Origin: Vibrio sp. 10N.286.49.B1
GTDB lineage: Bacteria > Pseudomonadota > Gammaproteobacteria > Enterobacterales > Vibrionaceae
Length of the DNA: 64,000 nt
NCBI RefSeq assembly: GCF_002873335.1
Contig: NZ_MCUW01000003.1
Coordinates: 62,001-126,000, forward strand
Direction of reading: 5' to 3'
Part shown: in pieces, positions 28,834 to 37,199 of the stretch
Numbering within the stretch: the first letter of the stretch is position 1
How the letters are laid out: each line of letters begins with the position of its first letter
Program-made: the position numbers and the translations under genes
Notes under the pieces: model-generated
Databases searched by the model: none
What the model was told of the DNA's origin: nothing
Seen by the model: only the letters and a program-made list of their open reading frames with translations

Positions 28834-28849
28834 TAGACCGACCGGTCTG
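28834..28849. promoter_or_regulatory. TetR-family (NemR-like) operator candidate
   Basis: TAGACCGACCGGTCTG fits the NemR box TAGACC-N4-GGTCTA at 11 of 12 defined positions. It is 154 nt upstream of the small ORF at 29003. No TetR gene lies in the window next to it, so the repressor would be encoded elsewhere. Confidence 0.5.
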
Positions 28850-29002
28850 AATGGTGTATTTTTGCCCCAAGCTACATCCGTTTCATTGCATTACCGTGTC
28901 ACGCCAGCTAGAAATCTGTGCCCAATATTCAGCAGGCATAAAATGGTAATTTATGATTTCTTGGATGTTTATTATAAGCACCAACACTTAGGAGCAAACA
29001 TC

Positions 29003-29167
29003 ATGACTTACCGCGAATTTCAACACACTGACACTTACAAAATACTGATTGGTGCTGGCCAGCTCATTTCATCCATCACTTCATTTTTAGTTTCTGTTCT
29101 TAAGCACACATCAAAAGCATTGTTGTGGATTACACAGAAAGCCTATTTTTGGATCGTAAAACGCTAA
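29003..29167 (+). CDS. Small membrane protein (54 aa) upstream of the MscS gene
   Basis: Not recognised. The ATG at 29003 has GGAG nine bases upstream; the frame is open far upstream of it, but the SD decides this start. The peptide begins MTYREFQHTDTYKILIGAGQ, has a hydrophobic segment (about 14-34, ILIGAGQLISSITSFLVSVL) and an aromatic/basic C-terminus (ITQKAYFWIVKR), consistent with one membrane helix and a positively charged end. It lies 33 nt before the MscS-family gene and is probably cotranscribed. A channel partner or small stress protein would be plausible, but no function can be assigned. Confidence 0.6.
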   Translation: MTYREFQHTDTYKILIGAGQLISSITSFLVSVLKHTSKALLWITQKAYFWIVKR

Positions 29168-29200
29168 GCAAACTTAAACTAAATTATTATGAGAAAACGA

Positions 29201-30847
29201 ATGAAGACACAATTTTTACTTGTTTTAGCATTGGTAATAGGAAGTACCTCTCCCACTATCGTTTCAGCATCTGAAACAACCGTTCAGCAAAAACTGGCGA
29301 CACTTCAACAAGAAGTCGACCAGTTAGCAACGTCTAAAGAATTGAATCGTTTTGAAGAAAGTATCATTGACCGCAAGAATGGCGCGATCAGGCAACATAT
29401 CATAGACAGACTTGCAGATAACACTGCAGATAAAAGTGATAAAGCGCTCATAATGGCGCAACTTCATTTTATGACGACATTGATCGCTGTAAACGAGGAC
29501 GATCTCGCTAAACTGGCTAACACCTCAAAAACCGCGACAGAAGCGGAAAAAGATGATGTTCAGTTTGCAATGCAGAAGCGAATAGCGGCGATGGATGAAT
29601 ACTACAATGATTTTTCCCAGACACTGGTGTGGGCATCAAAAATCGGCATAGATACGACCATTGCAAGAAAACAACTTGAGCAAGATCTTAAATCGAGAGC
29701 TGAATTTCTTTACAACACCATTTTATTTCTTGATACCCAGCTCGAAGATGTCTCAGATCGATTGGTCTATGTGCCAAAGCAAGATAAAGCCGCACTTGAA
29801 GAAGAAAGCATTCGTATTACAGGCCAGGTCAACTTACTCATTTTAAGCCTAGAGTCAAGCATCACGCTGCTTGACGAGGGCAATGTTGATACGACTGAAT
29901 ATAAGCAGCTTTTATTCACCGTCACGGGTGATATTAACACCGACGTGCTCGACATGAGCGTATTAATGGGGCTAACCACAGAATGGCTTGGTGCATTTAA
30001 AGATTGGGCAATGCAACACACGCCATCCCTTATTGTAAAAGTGTTTGTATTCTGTCTTATTCTTTGGCTTTCACGCTCGCTAGCGAAGTTCGTAGGTCAA
30101 GCAGTAAGAAAAAGTGTCAGCCACTCTACGATGAAATTTAGTGTCTTAATGCAAGATTTCTTCGTATCGATGGCACAAAAAGGGGTAACAGCCCTTGGTC
30201 TACTGATCGCATTATCCCAGCTAGGCATTGAACTCGCTCCGTTGCTAACCGGTTTCGGTGTCGCTGGTGTCATCATTGGTTTTGCGCTGCAAGATACACT
30301 GTCAAATTTTGCTTCGGGTGTAATGATTCTAATCTACCGACCATTTGATGTAGGTCACCTCGTTAAGGTTGCCGGTATCTCAGGTACCGTTAGCCATATG
30401 AGCTTAGTCTCAACGACCATAAGAACGGTTGATAACCAACGATTAGTGATTCCAAACAATAAAATCTGGGGGGACACCATTAACAACATTACGGTCGAAA
30501 AAACACGTCGTGTTGATATGACCTTTGGTATTGGATACGGCGATGATATCGACCAAGCAAAAGCATTGTTTGCCGATATTCTCTCAGCCCATCCAAAGGT
30601 ACTAAAATCGCCTGAACCAATGATTTACGTTCACACCCTTAACGAAAGCTCAGTCGATTTTATTGTTCGTCCGTGGGTAAAAACCGAAGATTATTGGGAC
30701 GTATACTGGGAGATCACTGAGTCCGTGAAAAAGGGGCTTGATAGCAAAGGTATTAGTATTCCTTTCCCTCAGAGAGATGTGCATATATACCAACACAATG
30801 TACAACAACCTTTCAACGTTGAAAGCATTGATAAGCAGCTCGCATAA
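29201..30847 (+). CDS. MscS-family mechanosensitive channel with N-terminal periplasmic extension
   Basis: 548 aa. A signal peptide (MKTQFLLVLALVIGSTSPTIVSA) is followed by a helical, probably periplasmic domain of about 230 residues, membrane helices, and the MscS core: pore-lining helix in LTGFGVAGVIIGFALQDTLSNFASG, then the beta domain IYRPFDVGHLVKVAGISGTV and VIPNNKIWGDTINN, and the C-terminal alpha/beta domain. It would release solutes on hypo-osmotic shock. ATG 29201 is preferred over the in-frame ATG 29189 because GAGAAAAC precedes it. It follows a 54-aa small membrane protein. Confidence 0.93.
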   Translation: MKTQFLLVLALVIGSTSPTIVSASETTVQQKLATLQQEVDQLATSKELNRFEESIIDRKNGAIRQHIIDRLADNTADKSDKALIMAQLHFMTTLIAVNEDDLAKLANTSKTATEAEKDDVQFAMQKRIAAMDEYYNDFSQTLVWASKIGIDTTIARKQLEQDLKSRAEFLYNTILFLDTQLEDVSDRLVYVPKQDKAALEEESIRITGQVNLLILSLESSITLLDEGNVDTTEYKQLLFTVTGDINTDVLDMSVLMGLTTEWLGAFKDWAMQHTPSLIVKVFVFCLILWLSRSLAKFVGQAVRKSVSHSTMKFSVLMQDFFVSMAQKGVTALGLLIALSQLGIELAPLLTGFGVAGVIIGFALQDTLSNFASGVMILIYRPFDVGHLVKVAGISGTVSHMSLVSTTIRTVDNQRLVIPNNKIWGDTINNITVEKTRRVDMTFGIGYGDDIDQAKALFADILSAHPKVLKSPEPMIYVHTLNESSVDFIVRPWVKTEDYWDVYWEITESVKKGLDSKGISIPFPQRDVHIYQHNVQQPFNVESIDKQLA

Positions 30848-30904
30848 ATGTATTCATTTCTTCTCCCAGCCAAAGCGGCGTCCGTCTTTGGTTAGGAGGA
30901 GATT

Positions 30905-30973
30905 ATGTTGATAGACTCATTTGGTATTATTATCGCGACTATTACCAACTCTTTAAGACTACTTGTCGCGTAA
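30905..30973 (+). CDS. Tiny hydrophobic peptide (22 aa) with a very strong SD
   Basis: Too short for usual gene finders. ATG 30905 is preceded by TTAGGAGGAGATT, a near-perfect Shine-Dalgarno at proper spacing. The peptide starts MLIDSFGIIIATI and ends SLRLLVA; it is largely hydrophobic with one Asp and one Arg, like known bacterial single-helix microproteins or type I toxin peptides. It lies 57 nt after the MscS stop. No homolog is recalled. Evidence is the SD and composition only. Confidence 0.5.
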   Translation: MLIDSFGIIIATITNSLRLLVA

Positions 30974-31130
30974 TACACTTTTTTATCATAAAAATTACGA
31001 TGCTGCTCTGCGCCATTGTTATCGCTTCACATCGATATGCATTTACTATTCAGCAAGTTAACATTGAATTATCTTTTTATATGGTTAATATTGCATCTAT
31101 ATACGCTAACACATGCAATAGAGATAAAAA

Positions 31131-33245
31131 TTGGAACTGAGCACCAAGCTATGTCGCTGTTTTGAGATTCTGATGCTTTTTTCCATCGGCTCTTTGGGGG
31201 GACTCCACGCTTCCCTATCGCACGCTGAAGATCACACTAAAACGTATCATGTGTCCGCGCATGAACACGATTTTTTAGCGCGATTCATCTTTACGACGAT
31301 CGAGCAGCAAACAGATATAACCTTTACGTATGTCGATTATCCGACATTTAGGGATCGTCTTGACGCCGTAGAAAATTGCGACCTAGACTTTGTTGCCAAT
31401 ATTACTTTTACGAATAGTCGTGCCCATCGTTTTTCTTATTCTTCACCAATGAATATTGAACCGACTTATGTCTTCAGCCTCGATGGTAAACCCTTTGATG
31501 AATTGAGCATTATCGGTAACACAATGGGTACCGCCTTCACCGACATCATTCAGAGATATTACCCAGACAAACGTGTTTTAGATTTTAACGACAATGATGT
31601 TGCTTACGAGGTACTAAGCAACGGAGACATCGACGGCTACATTGGTACTTTCCTTCAGTTAGAAGGTTTTCTCAATGCAGGGTTTAAGTCCCAAATGATC
31701 AATGACAAAGTCACTATCCCACCCGTTTCAATCATTACCAATAAACCTGAAAATATCGATTTGCTTGAGACCTTCAGCCAAATAATTTCGCAAGAAGACG
31801 TCCAAAAGCAAATGAGGAAATACGTAGATGACTACATTAGCCGCATCGCCATCGAGCAGCTACAAAGAAAAATAGAAGTGTCGAATTTGGATTTGAACAA
31901 GCCTATCTCCATATACCTGAATCCACGACAGCCTTATGTTTTCTCTCATAAAAATGGTAACCCTGGCGGTATTTCTGTCGATTTTGCTAAGGCAGTTTGT
32001 GAATTGAATGCTCTTGATTGCGCTTTTGTTTATGACCCCACCGAACCTTGGTCCGAGAGCATTGATAAGATAAAGAAAGGCGAACGCGATGTTACGACCC
32101 CTATTGCACCATCAAAAAATCGCCAAGCATTCGCCTATTTTAGCAGGCCTTACGTCGCAATCGATGGTGTGATAGCCAAACGTATAGGATTTAAAGAAGA
32201 AGTTCACAGGCATATTTCTGAGCTATTTGCCGAAAAAATTGGCGTCGTGACTGGTGACATATTTGCTAAAGTCACTCAACGTTTACTTCCAAATAAGGCG
32301 CTGACTTTTTATCCCAATACAAAAAGCATGTTAGCCGGATTGGCCAACAAAGAGATTAATTACGCAATAACCAATCGTGTGACGTTAAATAAGCTTTTAT
32401 ACGACGAGCAAATCTCGAATGTCATCGAAGATAAATATTTCCATCCTTTCCACCGCTCTGAGCTCAGTTTCGGCTTTCCCAAGACCGAACGCGGAGAAGC
32501 CCTCTCTCGTCTTTTCAATCGAACACTGGACTTTATTGATGCGGACAACATCAATAAGCGCTATCTGCCACCAGCAAATTGGCGGGAATTACATGAAAAA
32601 GAACAAGAAGCGCAACGTTTAGACATTATCAATACACTCCTGGCATTATTGGTCATGGTTAGCCTCTTTTTCTGGCTTCTTACCCACCATAGAGCGAATC
32701 AGGATGCGTTGACTAAGTTGAAAAACCGCCACGCCTTGAATCGAATTCGCAAGCAAACGCTGGGGAAAGGCAATTATCTTATTTACATCGATCTCAACAA
32801 ATTTAAACACATTAACGACACCTACGGCCATAATGTCGGCGACCAAGTTTTACGCTGCTATACAAAGCGACTTAACGAAACATTTAAAGGCAATATTTAC
32901 CGCATCGGGGGCGATGAGTTTGTCGTAATCAGTGACTTATCCGGCAAGCGTATTGAGCAAACCCTGCCTAAGTTAGAGTCATTTGAATTTTCGCTACGTG
33001 GCAAAAATATTAATCTGACACTATCGGCCTCTGTTGGCGTATTTTTGCCAGACACCAGTAACTTAAGTATTAAGCAGTTGCTTATTTATACCGATTTTGC
33101 GATGTATGAAGCAAAGAATGACGATAAGAAACAAAGTGTTCTGGTTGACAAACAAAAACTACGTGAGCTTATTGAGCTCCACGATCCTACGCTTAAGGCC
33201 CACCGGTCAGGGCAAACCGACATGACAAGACGCCCTATGCAATAA
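31131..33245 (+). CDS. Diguanylate cyclase with two periplasmic solute-binding modules
   Basis: Transmembrane c-di-GMP synthase of 704 aa. After a signal segment ending near Ala32, two type-3 solute-binding modules follow (about 38-245 and 250-490; the second opens ISIYLNPRQPYVFSHKNGNPGGISVDFAKAV), then one membrane helix (IINTLLALLVMVSLFFWLL) and a GGDEF domain with intact IGGDEF at 593-597. No RxxD inhibitory site lies five residues upstream. The frame opens at a TTG (31131) with GAGAT before it; ATG 31173 would give a signal peptide lacking a positive N-region, so TTG is kept. The modules probably bind an amino acid or similar ligand. Confidence 0.9.
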   Translation: MELSTKLCRCFEILMLFSIGSLGGLHASLSHAEDHTKTYHVSAHEHDFLARFIFTTIEQQTDITFTYVDYPTFRDRLDAVENCDLDFVANITFTNSRAHRFSYSSPMNIEPTYVFSLDGKPFDELSIIGNTMGTAFTDIIQRYYPDKRVLDFNDNDVAYEVLSNGDIDGYIGTFLQLEGFLNAGFKSQMINDKVTIPPVSIITNKPENIDLLETFSQIISQEDVQKQMRKYVDDYISRIAIEQLQRKIEVSNLDLNKPISIYLNPRQPYVFSHKNGNPGGISVDFAKAVCELNALDCAFVYDPTEPWSESIDKIKKGERDVTTPIAPSKNRQAFAYFSRPYVAIDGVIAKRIGFKEEVHRHISELFAEKIGVVTGDIFAKVTQRLLPNKALTFYPNTKSMLAGLANKEINYAITNRVTLNKLLYDEQISNVIEDKYFHPFHRSELSFGFPKTERGEALSRLFNRTLDFIDADNINKRYLPPANWRELHEKEQEAQRLDIINTLLALLVMVSLFFWLLTHHRANQDALTKLKNRHALNRIRKQTLGKGNYLIYIDLNKFKHINDTYGHNVGDQVLRCYTKRLNETFKGNIYRIGGDEFVVISDLSGKRIEQTLPKLESFEFSLRGKNINLTLSASVGVFLPDTSNLSIKQLLIYTDFAMYEAKNDDKKQSVLVDKQKLRELIELHDPTLKAHRSGQTDMTRRPMQ

Positions 33246-33252
33246 CATTGAT

Positions 33253-33288
33253 TGATCGCACAACTGCTATCGAATTGTTGTGCGATCA
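33253..33288 (+). terminator. Hairpin downstream of the diguanylate cyclase
   Basis: Perfect 12-bp stem TGATCGCACAAC / GTTGTGCGATCA (33253-33264 with 33277-33288), 12-nt loop, starting 7 nt after the stop codon. No T-run follows, so it may be a terminator aided by other factors or an mRNA 3' stabiliser. Confidence 0.5.
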
Positions 33289-33500
33289 TCCGGCTTACAA
33301 TAAAGAGTCCGATAATATTACGACAGCGTCGACTCATCATTGGGCTCTGCCCTTCCTCATCCAGGCTTTGTTGCGGTACATTAAAAATGGCACTTATTCC
33401 CTTGTTAAAACAACCACGAATCCACTGACGTTGAATGATCACTGCTGAGCCTGCGTTTGGGCTTGCACACCATCAATTTCAACCGAAACAAGGTAACAAG

Positions 33501-34148
33501 ATGAACAATAAACATTGGTCTACATTCCAGTTATTGCACGAAGTCGTTCAAAATAAAAATATATCGATCAAAGGTAAACACAGCTATTACAGCGACTGTT
33601 GGGATAATGGATTCGAAGAATCTGCCATACGCTACCTACACGGCGACAAAGTAAGCCGCGAGTGGGATCCACGGTGGCCAATTGATCGGCTACATATTGG
33701 TGACTACGTATGCATCGCCGCAGAGACCATTATTTTAATGGGTGGAAACCATAACCATCGAGCAGATTGGTTTTGCCTCTATCCATTCATGCAGGATATT
33801 GAGCAATCCTACCAAGGCAAAGGTGACACACACATTAAGGACGGGGCATGGCTGGGGATGCGCTGTATGATCATGCCCGGCGTCACCATTGGCGAGGGTG
33901 CAATTGTCGCCGCAAACAGTGTGGTTACCAAAGATGTTGCTCCCTATAGCGTCGTTGCCGGCTCCCCTGCCGCTTTAGTGAAAACTCGCTTTGATGCTGA
34001 AACCATCACCGAACTGCTCTCATTTAACATTTATGATTGGTCAACCGACAAGTTTAATGCGTTGAGGCCGTATTTAAGCAGCTCAGACTTCATTGCGTTG
34101 AAAAATGCTATCACCGCCTATGACTTAAATGAGTCAAAAGCTAGATGA
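33501..34148 (+). CDS. CatB/Vat-like hexapeptide O-acetyltransferase
   Basis: Left-handed beta-helix acetyltransferase of 215 aa that would use acetyl-CoA to acetylate a hydroxyl. Hexapeptide repeats are seen at IGDYVCIAAETIILMGGN and GAWLGMRCMIMPGVTIGEGAIVAANSVVTKDV, with the active-site-type His in GGNHNHRADW. The family includes xenobiotic (streptogramin, chloramphenicol) acetyltransferases, but housekeeping members with unknown substrates are common, so resistance should not be assumed. ATG 33501 has AAGGT upstream; the open frame upstream of it is not coding-like. Confidence 0.88.
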   Translation: MNNKHWSTFQLLHEVVQNKNISIKGKHSYYSDCWDNGFEESAIRYLHGDKVSREWDPRWPIDRLHIGDYVCIAAETIILMGGNHNHRADWFCLYPFMQDIEQSYQGKGDTHIKDGAWLGMRCMIMPGVTIGEGAIVAANSVVTKDVAPYSVVAGSPAALVKTRFDAETITELLSFNIYDWSTDKFNALRPYLSSSDFIALKNAITAYDLNESKAR

Positions 34149-34199
34149 AACAAGAGCTACGTAAATCAAACGAGACGTGAACCGAGGGCTAAATAGAAC

Positions 34200-34475
34200 A
34201 TGAGCACCGTCGATATTCAAAAAACCATCGCCAGTTTCACCTCCATAGAGCAGGCACTGACCTATTTTGATATCGGTTTTGATAGCCGATTCATCGATGA
34301 AAATCGAACGCAATTAGTCAAACGTTTCAACGGATACTTGCTACTGGAAAAGCCTGATGATTGGTTTTCTGCCAGGCGAGCATTAAAAAATGCCTACTGT
34401 AAAGTCCAACGCAGTCTTTTGGATCGGCATACTCGATCAGCCTGTCGTGGTTGTACCTCCTGTCAACGTCGCTAA
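34200..34475 (+). CDS. NifW-like small protein with a Cys-rich tail
   Basis: 91 aa. The pattern SIEQALTYFDIGFDSRFIDENRTQLVKRFNGYL (about 15-47) followed by WFSARRALKNAYCKVQRS resembles the NifW nitrogenase-protective family. No nif genes are in the window. The C-terminus carries a C-x2-C-x2-C motif (ACRGCTSCQRR) that could bind metal or an Fe-S cluster and is not part of the NifW core as I know it. It lies 51 nt after the acetyltransferase gene. The assignment is tentative. Confidence 0.6.
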   Translation: MSTVDIQKTIASFTSIEQALTYFDIGFDSRFIDENRTQLVKRFNGYLLLEKPDDWFSARRALKNAYCKVQRSLLDRHTRSACRGCTSCQRR

Positions 34476-34483
34476 TCAATATA

Positions 34484-34515
34484 AAGCCCCAATGATCATT
34501 CAATCATTGGGGCTT
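34484..34515. terminator. Bidirectional terminator
   Basis: 13-bp perfect stem AAGCCCCAATGAT / ATCATTGGGGCTT with a 6-nt loop, between the convergent NifW-like and TRAP genes. Confidence 0.85.
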
Positions 34516-34542
34516 AGTTAAACTCTGCGTCGTGACAGCGTA

Positions 34543-35622
34543 TCAATCTTGATCGTTCAAATACGCACGTAATGACATGTTGGTCCATTCACGCATTTTT
34601 GCAAGATACTGCGCTTGTGAATCTAAGATTTCTTTGGCAAGTTTGTCGTTAGTTGCTTGTTCCTGTAACAAGGTATTATTTGCCTGTTTCAACTCTTCAA
34701 TGACTTCTGGCGGGAAGCTACGTACCTTGATATTTGGATAATCCGTACTCATCTTCGACCAACTTTGGGCGTTCTCATGCAATGCTTGCGTATACATGTC
34801 AAATGCAGCAACACGAAACGATGTTTCCAAAATAACTTTCAAGTCGTCAGGCAGGTCAGCCCAAACCTTCTTATTCACCATAAATTGGGTTTCTGAGCCC
34901 GGCTCATGCCATGCAGTGTAGTAATAAGGCGCGATTTTTTGAAATCCCATGCGCAAATCGAAGGCTGGACCAACCCACTCAAGCGCATCAATCGTGCCAC
35001 GTTCAAGTGACGTATACAGCTCACCAGGCGCAATGTTCGTAGGTTTAGCCCCTACCTTTGCCAACACTTCCCCTGCGAAACCAGGGATACGCATTTTTAG
35101 TCCCTGCAAATCTTCAATTGAGTTGATCTCTTTCTTAAACCACCCGCCCATTTGAATATCTGAGTTACCCCCTGGAAAAGACAGCATATTGTGAGGTGCG
35201 TATACCTTTTGCATTAACTCAACACCTCCACCATGATAGAACCACGAATACTGTTCCATTGTCGTCATACCAAAGGGCATAGAAGAAAAATACAGGGTGT
35301 TCGGTACCTTCCCTTTCCAGTAATATGAGCTCGAGTGCCCTAAATCATATTGCCCTGTCTTCACCATATCAAACACACCAAGTGGCGCTTTATGCTTGTT
35401 GGCTGAATCTATACGAATAATGAGACGACCATTCGACATCTCCTTGGCGAGCTTAGCCATATTTTTACTCGCATCGCCTAAGATCGGCGTATTTGGGCCC
35501 CAAGTCTCCGCTAGCTTAAGACGATATACCTTTTCTTCTGCCTGCACCGCTGAAATGCCGAGCGCGGAACAACTAACAATAAGAAGCCAACTCACTTGGC
35601 GAATGGTTTTTTTGAATTCCAT
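34543..35622 (-). CDS. TRAP transporter DctP-family solute-binding protein (orphan)
   Basis: Periplasmic binding protein of 359 aa with a Sec signal peptide (residues 1-28, QVSWLLIVSCSALGISAVQA). The DctP signatures are present: LAETWGPNTPILGDASKNMAK, DLQGLKMRIPGFAGEVLAKVGAKPTNIAPGELYTSLERGTIDALEWVGP with the conserved Arg that binds the ligand carboxylate. No DctQ or DctM membrane subunit is adjacent, so the protein must share a transporter encoded elsewhere or act as a sensor. The ATG at 35620-35622 has AAGGAATC upstream. Ligand: an organic acid, not predictable further. Confidence 0.92.
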   Translation of the reverse strand: MEFKKTIRQVSWLLIVSCSALGISAVQAEEKVYRLKLAETWGPNTPILGDASKNMAKLAKEMSNGRLIIRIDSANKHKAPLGVFDMVKTGQYDLGHSSSYYWKGKVPNTLYFSSMPFGMTTMEQYSWFYHGGGVELMQKVYAPHNMLSFPGGNSDIQMGGWFKKEINSIEDLQGLKMRIPGFAGEVLAKVGAKPTNIAPGELYTSLERGTIDALEWVGPAFDLRMGFQKIAPYYYTAWHEPGSETQFMVNKKVWADLPDDLKVILETSFRVAAFDMYTQALHENAQSWSKMSTDYPNIKVRSFPPEVIEELKQANNTLLQEQATNDKLAKEILDSQAQYLAKMREWTNMSLRAYLNDQD

Positions 35623-36299
35623 TTCTTAGATTCCTTTCTGTTTTATTGGGTTATGTTTACGGTATTGGATTCACTATGACACCATGCGGGCTTGAAACTG
35701 CTATGTCAAAACGTTCGACCAACACCCAAACCGAGCCATTATCTCTATAGAAACCCAAGAACAAACTATTTCACTAAATAATAGTGAATAACACACACTT
35801 CTCACCTGATTAAAGCGTATTTATGGCGAGCATGACGTTTATTAAATTGATAGATCTATCACGCTATTCGAAAAGCGAAGAGTTCCTATTTTTACGACGT
35901 GAGGTGAATGCGTAATAATCACCTCACCATTTAAGATAAACCGAGCATACAAACATAATGGAAAGAATTCGCCGAAATTATATTGAACGCCTCTTCGCCG
36001 CTAAAAAGTTCAAATTCGAAGGAAAAATTATCTACACGTTTCGCTGGCAATAATGATGACAACCATGCTTGTTGCAACACGTTACAAGCGCGGATACCTA
36101 ATCCGTACACCCAAAAATAAATAATAACAATGTCTTTGGCTAGACATCGCCCATAGGGATTGGGCACTCCTTTCTTTCAGCTTATATGCATTATTTTATT
36201 GAATTTCCATTTCATTCACGCCGTCGACTTACTTTATATAGTTTTTACTCATTAACTCTGTTAAAAATAATAAACTGATTCCTTCATCTATTGAGCACT
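35623..36299. other. Long intergenic region between TRAP protein and LysE genes
   Basis: About 680 nt. Features seen: a short inverted repeat TTCACTA-N5-TAGTGAA near 35771-35789, a 14-bp palindrome TGATAGATCTATCA near 35849, and a 9-bp hairpin at 35899-35927. A 78-codon minus-strand frame (35931-36167, GTG start) ends 3 nt before that hairpin but has no usable ribosome binding site and no recognised family. Confidence 0.4.
35899..35927. repeat. 9-bp hairpin in the TRAP/LysE intergenic region
   Basis: GTGAGGTGA (35899-35907) and TCACCTCAC (35919-35927) are exact inverses with an 11-nt loop. No T-run follows on either strand. Function unknown. Confidence 0.6.
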
Positions 36300-36920
36300 A
36301 TGAGCTGGTCAACGTTAACTATTTTTATTCCCACTTTTTTCTTTGTCTCTATTACTCCAGGTATGTGCATGACATTGGCGCTGACAATGGGAATGAGTAT
36401 TGGCTATCGACGCACATTATGGATGATGATAGGCGAGCTTATTGGTGTTGCTGTCGTCGCACTTGCTGCCGTTCTCGGTGTGGCGGCAATTATGCTGCGC
36501 TATCCCGAATTGTTCGTCATATTTAAAACGATAGGCGCAAGTTACCTCTTCTATCTGGGCGTACAGATGTGGCGCTCAAAAGGCAAGCTGGCGATTTCGG
36601 CAGATTCGGATGATACCGTCCAACATAAAGATTGGGATCTCGTTGTCCAAGGATTTGTAACAGCGATTGCCAATCCGAAAGGTTGGGCTTTTATGATTTC
36701 GTTGCTACCGCCATTTATCGACCAATCTCAACCAATGACCCTGCAAGTATCAATGATGCTGGGAATTATTTTACTCAGTGAATTTATTTGTATGACTATT
36801 TATGCCACGGGTGGAAAGGGATTAAAGCGTTCCTTAGGTCAATCTAAAAACGTCAAGGCAATGAACCGTTTTGCCGGGACCTTGATGTGTGCGGTTGGAA
36901 TATGGTTATTTGTCGGTTAA
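36300..36920 (+). CDS. LysE/RhtB family amino-acid exporter
   Basis: Inner-membrane translocator of 206 aa with about six helices. The family opening is clear: FIPTFFFVSITPGMCMTLALTMGMSIGYRRT, followed by GASYLFYLGVQMWRSKG and the conserved ANPKGWAFMISLLPPFI. Members export homoserine, threonine, lysine or related compounds; the substrate is not predictable. ATG 36300 is preferred to the in-frame TTG 36291 because GAG lies just upstream of it. Confidence 0.92.
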   Translation: MSWSTLTIFIPTFFFVSITPGMCMTLALTMGMSIGYRRTLWMMIGELIGVAVVALAAVLGVAAIMLRYPELFVIFKTIGASYLFYLGVQMWRSKGKLAISADSDDTVQHKDWDLVVQGFVTAIANPKGWAFMISLLPPFIDQSQPMTLQVSMMLGIILLSEFICMTIYATGGKGLKRSLGQSKNVKAMNRFAGTLMCAVGIWLFVG

Positions 36921-37170
36921 ATACGGCATTTTGGCTCAACTATGTTACTTATTCATAATTCTTCACAATCCACTCACACCAATGAAGGAAACTTTCACTT
37001 TTGTAACTACATTCTATTTGTATTACAAAAGTGAATGTCACTACCGCATATTAATAACACGCGCACACCAATAAAAACCCCATCCATTAACAACCCATTT
37101 ACTTACCATTGCCTTTTCCGATATGTCACGCAGGCAAATGCATAAAAGTACACTATTTGCTCAAGACACC

Positions 37171-37185
37171 TACCCCTTTAGGGTA
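37171..37185 (+). promoter_or_regulatory. NarP/NarL-like dyad upstream of nirB
   Basis: TACCC-CTTTA-GGGTA, an inverted pair of NarL/NarP heptamer cores. The canonical 7-2-7 arrangement would have six bases between TACYY and RRGTA; here there are five. It lies immediately upstream of the FNR site, the order expected for nitrate/nitrite activation. Confidence 0.5.
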
Positions 37186-37199
37186 GTTTGAAAGTGTAA

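Larger units (their letters stand above)
28489..29002. other. Intergenic region with a repeat and an operator-like palindrome
   Basis: 514 nt with no conserved ORF. It holds a weak hairpin after the rhodanese gene (GAGATAGA 28510-28517 with TCTATCTC 28540-28547), the 9-bp tandem repeat at 28599-28638 and the palindrome at 28834-28849. The promoter of the small-ORF/MscS unit should lie near the palindrome. Confidence 0.5.

Noticed and set aside
29661..29846. 61-codon plus-strand frame inside the MscS gene
   Set aside because: Out-of-frame shadow of a clearly coding region.
33501..34148. Antibiotic-resistance acetyltransferase
   Set aside because: The fold family includes Vat/CatB enzymes, but chromosomal homologs of unknown substrate are common and no mobile element or resistance gene is nearby.
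35931..36167. 78-codon minus-strand frame ending 3 nt before a hairpin
   Set aside because: GTG start has the purine-rich sequence directly abutting it rather than spaced, composition is not protein-like and no family is recognised. The hairpin lacks a T-run. Kept only as part of the intergenic note.
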